From NCBI RefSeq assembly GCF_001011035.1, contig NZ_CP011492.1, positions 186,001 to 250,000 on the forward strand: a DNA stretch of 64,000 nucleotides. The letters are read 5' to 3'. This DNA comes from Streptomyces sp. CNQ-509. GTDB lineage: Bacteria > Actinomycetota > Actinomycetes > Streptomycetales > Streptomycetaceae. The notes below the pieces were generated by a model that saw only the letters and a list, made by a program, of their open reading frames with translations, was not told the DNA's origin and made no database searches. This document shows, piece by piece, positions 40,657-48,200 of this stretch. The position numbers were made by a program, and so were the translations under genes. How positions within the stretch are numbered: the stretch's first letter is position 1; each line of letters begins with the position of its first letter.

Positions 40657-40942
40657 CCGGATCGCAGGGGTTACCCAACGGGCGCCGTGCGCCGCTGTGG
40701 TCACGCAGCGGAGCGCGGCGCCCGTGCCGTACCGGCCCCCGGGCGTGCACCGCCGAGGAGCCCCGAGACCCCGGCGGTGGCGGCCCGGCGCGCGGGGCCG
40801 CCACCCCTGCGTACGACCGCTTTAGACCCCTCCAAGGCCCCGTCAAGCCCCGCTCGCGAGCCTGGGGGCGGTCCGCCCGCGCCTCTCCCGTAGCGCCCGC
40901 CCGGCGGCCCGCTGCGCTGGTCCACCAGGAGGTGTGAGATCC
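40657..40942 (+). promoter_or_regulatory. Intergenic region with two hairpins and the FkbH-gene start signals
   Basis: 286 bases. After the terminator at 40678-40725, a second hairpin lies at 40776-40805 (11-bp perfect stem GGTGGCGGCCC, eight-base loop). The FkbH-like gene therefore probably has its own promoter between about 40810 and 40920, although no clear -35/-10 pair was recognised. AGGAGG at 40927-40932 is ten bases before GTG 40943 and fixes that start. A GTG at 40934 is too close to it to be used. Confidence 0.5.
40678..40725 (+). terminator. Hairpin terminator after the KASIII-like gene
   Basis: Two 20-base arms (starting ACGGGCGCCG) pair with one G-U and one mismatch around an eight-base loop, 22 bases after the stop codon. 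There is no T tract, as is common in Streptomyces terminators. Confidence 0.7.
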
Positions 40943-42844
40943 GTGTCCGCTGCCCCCGCTCCCCCGCCATCCGCTCCGGATCCCGTCGCGGAGCTGCACC
41001 GGTCAGGAAGCCTGGTCGCGGAGTACCCGAGACTCCCCGCACTCCTGCACGGCCTCGGTGAGGACGAACGGCAGCGCGCCGGGCGGCTGTTGTCCCGCCT
41101 CTCCCCCGACGAGGTGCTCGCCGTCCACCCCGGCGTCCCGACCGTGTCCGTCGCGGTCACCGGGCACGGCACGGTCGCCGGCCTCGTGCCGCCGCTCACC
41201 ATGGAGCTGGCCAGGCACGGCATGCTGCTGCGCTCCCACGTCGCGGACTACGACAGCTGGCTCTTCGACCTCGCCGACCCCGCCGGCGAGGTCTACGCCG
41301 CCGGCACCGACCTCGTGGTCTGCCTGCTGGCCGCCGGGATCGTCTTCGACGAGGTGCCGCGCCCCTGGCGGCCCGAGGACGTCGAGCGGGTACTGACCGA
41401 GAAGGTGCACCTCCTCGGCAAGCTCGCCGCCACCCACGGCACCTCCGGCTCCGGCACCCTCGTCTACACCACGATGCCGCTGCCCCGGGAGTTCACCGCC
41501 CAGCTCGTGGACCACCGCTCCCGCGCCCGCCTCGGCGCCGTCTGGCGCGAGGGCAACGCCCGGCTCCTCGGGCTGATGGACGAGCACCCGGGCCTCGTCG
41601 TCCTCGACCTCGACCCGCTCCTCACCGGCCCTGCCGCCCTCGCCGAGGACCGGCTGGCGACCTACGTCGGCACGCCGTTCGCGGCCGAGCTGACCGCCGC
41701 CGTCGCGCGGGAGGTCGCGCACCTCGCCCGCGGCCGGTCAGGGCGGGCGAAGAAGGTGCTCGCGGTCGACCTGGACAACACGCTGTGGGGCGGCGTGCTC
41801 GGCGACGACGGCCGGGAGGGCATCGAGGTCGCCGACGGGCGCACGGGGCGCGCCTTCCAGCGCATGCAGCGGGTGGTCAAGCAGCTCGCCTCGCGCGGGG
41901 TGCTGGTGGCCGCCGTCAGCAAGAACGACGTGGAGCCCGTACGCGAGGTGCTGCGCGACCACCCCGAGATGACCCTGCGCGAAGACGACTTCGTCCGGGT
42001 GGTCGCCAACTGGTCGCCCAAGCACGACAACCTGCGGGCGCTGGCCGAGGACCTCAACCTGGGCCTCGACTCGTTCGTCTTCGCCGACGACAGCCCCTAC
42101 GAGTGCGGCCTGGTGGCCCGCGAGCTGCCCGAGGTCACCGTGCTCCACCTCGACGGCGACCCGGCGCTGCACGCCGGGCGGCTGCTCGCCGACGGCTGGT
42201 TCGACGTGCGGGACCTCACCGACGACGACGTCCGCCGCCCCGAGCGCTACCGCGAGGAGCTGGTCCGCAAGGACTTCCTCGACTCCTTCTCCTCGCTCGA
42301 CGACTACCTGCGCGAGCTGGACGTACGGGTGGAGCTGACCGCCGCCGCCGAGGCCGACGTGCCGCGCGTCGCCCAGCTCACCCAGCGCACCAACCAGTTC
42401 AACCTGACCACCCGGCGGCTCCAGCAGGACGAGGTCGCCTCCCTGGCCGGCTCGCCGGGGAACCTGGTCCTGGCCATCCGCTCCGGCGACCGCTTCGGCG
42501 ACAACGGCCTCGTCGGTGCGGTGTTCGTACGGACCGACGGACCCGTGTGGCACGTCGACAACTTCCTGCTGAGCTGCCGGGTCTTCGCGCGCGGCATCGA
42601 GCAGGGCTGCCTCAGCGCGTTGCTGGAACACGCCAGGGCCGAGGGGGCCGAGGCAGTCGCGGCACAGTACGTGCCGTCGCCGAAGAACGGCAAGGTCAGG
42701 GACTTCTATTCACGGAACGGCTTCGACGCCCACGGGCACGCCGAGGACGGGACCGCCGACTTCCGTCACGAGCTGCGGCAGATCGACGCGGTGCCGGCCC
42801 ACCTCGCCCTGACCGTGCGCTGGGCGCGGGAGGGAACACGATGA
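40943..42844 (+). CDS. FkbH-like HAD-superfamily protein (glyceryl transfer to ACP)
   Basis: 633 residues. The central HAD motif AVDLDNTLWGG has Asp276 and Asp278. N-terminal to it is an SGNH-like region, and C-terminal a GNAT-like region ending in QYVPSPKNGKVRDFYSRNGF, the full layout of FkbH proteins. The family takes 1,3-bisphosphoglycerate, dephosphorylates it and loads a glyceryl unit on an acyl carrier protein, for methoxymalonyl-ACP or tetronate formation. The methoxymalonyl genes (dehydrogenases, O-methyltransferase) are absent here, which favours the tetronate alternative. The free ACP needed is also missing from the window and may be encoded to the left. Its TGA overlaps the ATG of the next gene (ATGA), so they are translated together. 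Confidence 0.92.
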   Translation: MSAAPAPPPSAPDPVAELHRSGSLVAEYPRLPALLHGLGEDERQRAGRLLSRLSPDEVLAVHPGVPTVSVAVTGHGTVAGLVPPLTMELARHGMLLRSHVADYDSWLFDLADPAGEVYAAGTDLVVCLLAAGIVFDEVPRPWRPEDVERVLTEKVHLLGKLAATHGTSGSGTLVYTTMPLPREFTAQLVDHRSRARLGAVWREGNARLLGLMDEHPGLVVLDLDPLLTGPAALAEDRLATYVGTPFAAELTAAVAREVAHLARGRSGRAKKVLAVDLDNTLWGGVLGDDGREGIEVADGRTGRAFQRMQRVVKQLASRGVLVAAVSKNDVEPVREVLRDHPEMTLREDDFVRVVANWSPKHDNLRALAEDLNLGLDSFVFADDSPYECGLVARELPEVTVLHLDGDPALHAGRLLADGWFDVRDLTDDDVRRPERYREELVRKDFLDSFSSLDDYLRELDVRVELTAAAEADVPRVAQLTQRTNQFNLTTRRLQQDEVASLAGSPGNLVLAIRSGDRFGDNGLVGAVFVRTDGPVWHVDNFLLSCRVFARGIEQGCLSALLEHARAEGAEAVAAQYVPSPKNGKVRDFYSRNGFDAHGHAEDGTADFRHELRQIDAVPAHLALTVRWAREGTR

Positions 42845-43878
42845 ACGACGTCACGGAGCTCAAGGAGTTCGCGCTCGTCCACGCCAAGGCACTCCAACTG
42901 CCCCCCGGGCAGTACGAGAAGGTGCTCGACCGCATCACCAGTGACGAGGACGGCGCCCCCGGCTCGTGGACGGCGGAGTGGTCGGCGGCCGCCGCGGAAC
43001 TCGACGGCGCCGGGCAGTTGCTGCCCGCGTTCCTCTGCTACACCATGGCGCGCTTCCCGGTCGTCGACGGCCCGGCGCGGCAGGAGGCGTACGAGAAATG
43101 CCGGTCGGCGTTCGACCGCTGGCGCGCCGGCCAGCAGGGTATCGAGCGGATCACCGCGCCGCTGGCCGACGGCGAGGTGGTGGCGTGGGCCGGCGGGCTC
43201 TCGGCGGCGGAGCCGAAGCCGGTGCTGCTGGTGACGGGCGGGATCGTCAGCCTCAAGGAGCAGTGGGCGCCGGTGACGCTCCAGGCGGCGGCGCTGGGCA
43301 TGGCCATCGTCGTCACCGAGCTGCCGGGGGTGGGCGAGAACACCCTCCCGTACGACCGGGAGAGCTGGCGGATGCTGCCCGCCGTGCTCGACGCGATCGC
43401 GGACCGGGCCGACGTCACCGACACGTACGCCCTCGCGAACAGCTTCGGCGGGCACCTCGCGTTGCGCTGGGCCGGGCACGATGCCCGAGTGCGCGGCATC
43501 GTGACGTCGGGGGCGCCGGTGAGCGAGTTCTTCGTCGACGCCGACTGGCTGCGCGGCGTGCCCGGCATCACCCGGCACACGCTGGCCCGGCTGACCGGCA
43601 CCGCCGGGGGCGACGACGACGCGCTGCACAAGACGCTCGCCGACTGGGCGCTGACGCCCGAGGAGCTGGCCGCGCTGGAGATCCCCGTCTGCTACTCCGC
43701 CAGCCTGCGCGACGAGATCATCCCGGCCGGGGACCCGGCGTTCGTGCGGCAGCACGTGAAGCAGGTCAGCATGAACGAGTTCGACGACGTGCACGGTGCG
43801 CCGGCGCACGTGCAGCAGACCGTGGACTGGACGTTCGGCTCGCTGCTGGCGATGCGCCAGGGCCACGCCCCGCGCTGA
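42841..43878 (+). CDS. Alpha/beta-hydrolase fold enzyme (FrsA/AbyA5-like)
   Basis: 345 residues. An extra helical N-terminal part of about 110 residues precedes the alpha/beta-hydrolase core. The nucleophile elbow is NSFGGH (Ser201), preceded by the oxyanion strand VLLVTGG. A candidate acid (LRDEIIPAGDP) and a C-terminal His (VHGAPAH) complete a triad. Enzymes of this build in tetronate clusters eliminate acetate from an acetylated tetronate to make an exocyclic double bond; others are esterases. The four-base overlap with the FkbH gene supports a shared pathway. The matching acetyltransferase is not in the window, so the exact reaction is open. The gene ends just before a very strong terminator. 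Confidence 0.8.
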   Translation: MNDVTELKEFALVHAKALQLPPGQYEKVLDRITSDEDGAPGSWTAEWSAAAAELDGAGQLLPAFLCYTMARFPVVDGPARQEAYEKCRSAFDRWRAGQQGIERITAPLADGEVVAWAGGLSAAEPKPVLLVTGGIVSLKEQWAPVTLQAAALGMAIVVTELPGVGENTLPYDRESWRMLPAVLDAIADRADVTDTYALANSFGGHLALRWAGHDARVRGIVTSGAPVSEFFVDADWLRGVPGITRHTLARLTGTAGGDDDALHKTLADWALTPEELAALEIPVCYSASLRDEIIPAGDPAFVRQHVKQVSMNEFDDVHGAPAHVQQTVDWTFGSLLAMRQGHAPR

Positions 43879-43927
43879 GGCCGCTCAGCCCGCCCCTCCC
43901 GGCCTCCGGCCGGTCCGCCGGAGTCCC

Positions 43928-43970
43928 CGGCCGTAAGGCCCCCTGTGCACCACAGGGGGCCTTACGGCCG
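43928..43970. terminator. Strong terminator after the FkbH-hydrolase operon
   Basis: A 20-bp perfect stem (arm starts CGGCCGTAAG) closes on a three-base loop CAC, 49 bases after the hydrolase stop. It isolates the biosynthetic operon from the SARP gene. Confidence 0.85.
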
Positions 43971-44329
43971 TTGCCGTACGGACGGGCGCATTCCCGTGGT
44001 CGCGCACGCGGATATCGGGCAGCGGATACGCCGGGGTAAATAACCGGGCATTTGCGAGAACGGCGGATGATCACGACGCATTGACCGGGGGCGTGAATGC
44101 GTCACACACGGCGCTGCACGCCCTGCGCAATACCCCTGACAACACATAGGGGGGACTTAGGGGTGGGTAGGGGTTTCGGCACCCCCTACCCCCTCCATAG
44201 CCTGCAAAGACCTCTACAGCATCGTCGCGTCACACACAAGCTCCCCTGCCTGTAGCGGCGAGAGAATTGAACAACAGTGCCATGAAAACTGGGTACTTCG
44301 GCCCAGAGAAATTCATCGGGGGTTGAAAA
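43971..44329 (+). promoter_or_regulatory. Upstream regulatory region of the SARP gene
   Basis: 359 bases without a substantial gene. It is visibly less GC-rich than its neighbours. It holds a perfect inverted repeat GACGCATT (44075-44082) / AATGCGTC (44096-44103), a direct repeat GCGGATA at 44008 and 44022, a direct repeat GCGTCACACAC at 44099 and 44227, a G-rich tract at 44149-44173 overlapping a hairpin (44165-44191), a TTGAAC at 44267-44272 that could be a -35 element, and a 14-codon ORF at 44282-44326 ending three bases before the SARP GTG. This is where the promoter and regulator sites must lie, but no one site can be assigned. Confidence 0.6.
44149..44173 (+). promoter_or_regulatory. 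G-quadruplex-capable tract in the SARP leader region
   Basis: Four G runs (44149-44154, 44160-44163, 44165-44167, 44170-44173) have loops of five, one and two bases, which satisfies the usual G4 rule on the coding strand. The last two runs can instead pair with CCCCTACCC at 44183-44191 as a nine-bp hairpin, so the two structures are mutually exclusive. Confidence 0.55.
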
Positions 44330-45100
44330 GTGCAGTACGAAATACTCGGACCTGTCCGGGTGGTGGACAGTCGCGGCAGCAGATTCGTGAGCGCCAAGAA
44401 GATGCAGGTGCTCCTCGTCCTGTTACTGATCCGCGCCCGGCAGGTGGTCTCGATCGACGAGGCCATAGCCGAGATCTGGGGGCAGAACCCGCCGCGCCGC
44501 GCGACCGCGGGCATCCACGTCTACATCTCGCAGCTACGCAAGTTCCTCGGCGAGCCAGGCAGCCGGGACAACCCGATCCTCACCCGCCCGCCCGGCTACC
44601 TGCTGCACCTGGAGGACGACGAGTTCGACGTGGACCGCTTCCAGGAGCTGCTGCACCGGGGGCGCCTGCACCTGAAGGAGGGCCGTCCAGAGCAGGCCGT
44701 CACCGCCTTCGAGGACGGGCTCTCCCTGTGGCGCGGTCCGGTCCTCGGGGACCTGTGCGACGGCCCGATCATCGCGGGCTTCGCCACCTGGCTCGAGGAG
44801 ACCCGCCTGGAGTACCTGGAGTGGCTGATCGAGGCGCAGTTGAGCCTCGGGCTGCATCGCGAGCTGATCGGCCGGCTGTCCGCGCTGACCGCGGAGTATC
44901 CGCTGCGGGAGACGTTCTACCGGCAGTTGATGCTCGCGCTGTGCCGCTCGGAGCGGCAGGCGGACGCGCTGCGTACGTACCAGCAGGCCAGGACCCGCCT
45001 CAACGAGGAACTCGGCCTGGAGCCCTGCCGGGCGCTGCGCAACCTGCAGCAGGCCATCCTCGTCGCGGACGAGCGGCTGGAGCTGCCGGCCGCGGTCTGA
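44330..45100 (+). CDS. SARP-family pathway regulator with a TTA codon
   Basis: 256 residues, the size of small SARPs such as ActII-ORF4. Residues 1-95 form the OmpR-like winged-helix DNA-binding domain (MQYEILGPVRV, then HVYISQLRKFLG). Residues about 96-245 form the bacterial transcriptional activation domain (SLWRGPVLGDL, RTYQQARTRLNEELGLEP). The start is GTG at 44330 behind a GGGGG run at 44318-44322. Codon 32 is TTA (44423-44425), so translation should depend on the developmental tRNA bldA. SARPs activate PKS promoters by binding direct repeats near -35. It is the only obvious cluster-specific activator here and may control the PKS genes on both sides. Confidence 0.95.
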   Translation: MQYEILGPVRVVDSRGSRFVSAKKMQVLLVLLLIRARQVVSIDEAIAEIWGQNPPRRATAGIHVYISQLRKFLGEPGSRDNPILTRPPGYLLHLEDDEFDVDRFQELLHRGRLHLKEGRPEQAVTAFEDGLSLWRGPVLGDLCDGPIIAGFATWLEETRLEYLEWLIEAQLSLGLHRELIGRLSALTAEYPLRETFYRQLMLALCRSERQADALRTYQQARTRLNEELGLEPCRALRNLQQAILVADERLELPAAV

Positions 45101-45126
45101 CGGGACCGCCCGGCCCTGCTACGGCG

Positions 45127-45162
45127 AGGGGCGGGCGAAGCCAACCGGCTTCGCCCGCCCCT
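45127..45162. terminator. Bidirectional terminator between SARP and the convergent PKS gene
   Basis: A 16-bp stem (arm AGGGGCGGGCGAAGCC) with loop AACC lies 26 bases after the SARP stop and 58 bases from the end of the minus-strand PKS. It can serve both genes. Confidence 0.85.
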
Positions 45163-45220
45163 TCGGCTTGTCCGCCCCGCGGGCGAGGTCGGCCCGGGCC
45201 CTCGGCGGCGGCTTCCGGGG

Positions 45221-48200
45221 TCAGACCCGTACCGGCTGCCGCAGCCGCGCGGCCATCTCCGCCAGGACCCGCGCGCCGCTCTGGTCGCCGTGGACGAAGA
45301 AGTGATCGCCCGGTACGACCAGCAGCTCGAACCCGGCGTCCGTCAACGGCCGCCACCCGTCCGCGTCCTGCTCCGCGACCACCGGATCGCCGGCACCGTG
45401 GAACGCCGTCACCGGCACCCGCAGCGGCGCCTCCGCCGGGTCGTGCCGGTAGCTCTGCACTACCCGCAGGTCCGAGTAGCCCGCGCCGTCCATGGCCACG
45501 TCCGCCTTGCCCGCCAGGTGCTCGCCCAGCTCCGCGCGCAGCGCCGTGTCGTAGAGCCGCGGCTGCGCCCGCCGCACCCGCGCCAGCTCCTCGTGCTCCG
45601 GCATCTGCTCGTAGCCGAGCCGCTGGGTCACTGCCCGCAGCCGGGCGCCGAGCGGGTTCTCGCCGCCGGTCGGGGCGCTGAACGCGCCGACGAAGAGGTG
45701 CCGCAGCAGTTCCCCGTACTCCGCGCCCAGCCGGTGGGCCAGGCGATACGCGAGGAGGGCGCCCATACTGTGCCCGTAGAAGGCGAACGGCCGGTCCAGA
45801 TGCGGCTTGAGCGCCTGTGCGACGGCGTCGACTGCCTCGTCCGCGTCGACCAGGCAGCGCTCGTCGGCGCGCTCCTCCCGGCCGGGCAACTGCACGGGCA
45901 CCACCTCGACACCGGCGTCCGCGGCGCCCGTCCACTCCCGGTAGAGGGACGCGCCGCGGCCGCCGTACGGGAGGCAGAAGAGCCGCACGCCGGCGTCGTC
46001 CCGCGGCGTGACGGGCAGCCAGAGCCTGCCGTCCATGTCGTACGGGCGGGGGGCGGCCGGCTCGTCGCCCGCGACGGACCCGCAGAGCCGCTCCACCACC
46101 TCGTCCAGCGAAGGGCCCGCGATGAGCAGGTCGACCGGGAGGTCGGCGCCGGTCTCCGCGCGTACCCGCTGGCGCAACTCCAGCGCGGCGAGGGAGTCCA
46201 GGCCCGTCTCGGCGAGCGGCCGGCTGCCCGGGACCTCGGCGGGCGGCAGCTGCAGCAGTTCCGCGACCATGCCGGTGAGCAGATCCCGCAGCGCCGCGGC
46301 GCCGTCCGGGCCGTGGAAGCGCTGCCGGGCCGCGTCGTCGCGTACGCCGTCGGCGGGGGTCTCGTACGCCCCGGTGCTCGGGCTGATGACGCTGATCTCG
46401 GTGCCGCGGCCCCAGCCGACCGCCGCTCCGTCCTCCGCGCACAGCAGGTGTTCGCCGACCAGCAGCTCACCGACCGGCGCGGTCAGCCGGACATGGCACC
46501 ACAGGACGCCCTCGGCGGGCGCGCCGAAGCCGACCTCGCCGAGGCGGGCGGTCATGAACAGGTCCCGCTCGGCCAGTCGGGGGCCGGCGGCGAGCGCGTA
46601 GAGCTGCACGCAGGCGTCCAGCATGCCGGCGGGCACGGGGAGCACGCGCTCCGGGCGGCCCTCGGCTGCCGCGGTCTCGGCGGGCGTCGGCAGGCGGAAG
46701 CGGGCCAGCACCTCGCCCTCGCCGAGCCACGCTTCGTCGACCCATTCGACGGACGGGCCCAGGGGGACGCCGCGTTCGGCCATCTGCCGGTAGAACTCGG
46801 CGCCTTCGAAGCGTACGGGGCAGCGCTCGCGGATCTCCGCCCGCGCCGCCTCGGTCAGCGTGCGCGCCTCTCCCCCGCCGCCCGGGCGCAGCCGGCCGGC
46901 GGCGTGCCGGTGCCATCCCTCGTCGCCGGAGGACTCGGGCAAGGTCTCGCCGGCCTCCCGGCTGTGTACGGAGAACTCCGCCCAGCCGTCGCCGTCCGCC
47001 GGGCCGACCGCCAGGTGCACCGTGCGCTCCTGGCCGCGGGCGAGCGTCAGGGCCCGCTCGAACCGTACGTCGTCCAGCCGCAGCCCGGGGCCCGTGCGGG
47101 CCGCAGCGGCCAGCAGTTCCTGGTAGTAGCCGACGTGCAGGACCCCGGCGGTGTCGGCGACTTCGGGCAGCGCCGCACGGCTGACGGCGGTCGTGTACTG
47201 GCGCTGCGCGAGCGGCGAGGCGACCTGCCGCAGCCCGAGCGCTCCCATGGGCGCACCGACCCCGGACGCCGCGGGAGCGGCATCGATTGCCGCGGCGTCC
47301 GGGCGGTGCGTACGGCGTCGGAACGTCTGCCCCGGCAGGTCCAGCCGGGTCCGCTCGTAGCCGTCGTCGCAGGCCGACCAGTCGACGTCCTGGCCGGCGA
47401 CGTGCCGGTCCGCCAGCCAGCCGAGGAGTTCGCGCCAGATGTCGTCACCGGGCAGCCCCCGGACCTCGCCGGCGGGCCGTGCCGCGGGGCCGCCGACGTG
47501 GACGAGGGTGTCGTAGCCGTGCGCGGCGAGCGCCGCGGCGGCGGCCTCCGGGCGAACGCCGGGCCCCGTGCGCAGCCAGAACCCGGGGTCGGCGGCCTGG
47601 TCCGCGCCCGCCTCGGCGGCGTCGGGCCCGTGCAGCAGCCGCAGCGCGCGCGGGCGTTGCGGAAGCGCGGCCGGCGGGGCGGCGGCGCCGTGCCGGGCGG
47701 CGAGCAGGGCGCCGGCGGCCGGGGCGTCGAGGGCGCCGCTGAGGACGGCCGCGGCGAGGTCTCCGGGCGCGGCACCGCCGGCGACGGCGCCGGCGGCGAT
47801 GCCCCAGTCGGCGAGCGTGCGGACCAGCGCGATCTGGCAGGCCACGGTCCGTACGTCGGCGGCGAGCGCGGCGGGCGCGCCGTCCGGCTCCCCGGCGGAA
47901 GCGCGCAGTTCCGCGGTGCACCGCTCGACGTGCGCGCGGAAACCCGGGTGGGTGGCGTACAGCGTCTCGGTGATGCGCTCCGCGGCGGATGCGGAGGCGT
48001 CGAGGAGGAAGGCGACGGGCGGCGCGGGGGCCCGGTCGCGGGCGCCGACCGCCTCGGCCGCCGCGGTCTGCCGGGGTACGGCGGGCAGTTCGGGTCCTTC
48101 GCCCGCGGCGAGCGCGGCGAGCCTGCGCGCGAGGTCGTCGCGTGAGGCGGTGACGAACGCGGTGCGGTGGGCGAAGTGCGCGCGGCGCGCGGTGGCGGTG

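Noticed and set aside
40934..40942. GTG at 40934 as start of the FkbH-like gene
   Set aside because: Only one base separates it from the AGGAGG ribosome site. GTG 40943 has a proper ten-base spacing.
44099..44237. Direct repeat GCGTCACACAC (44099 and 44227) as SARP binding sites
   Set aside because: SARP sites are usually heptamers spaced 11 or 22 bases apart. These copies are 128 bases apart, so chance is the simpler explanation.
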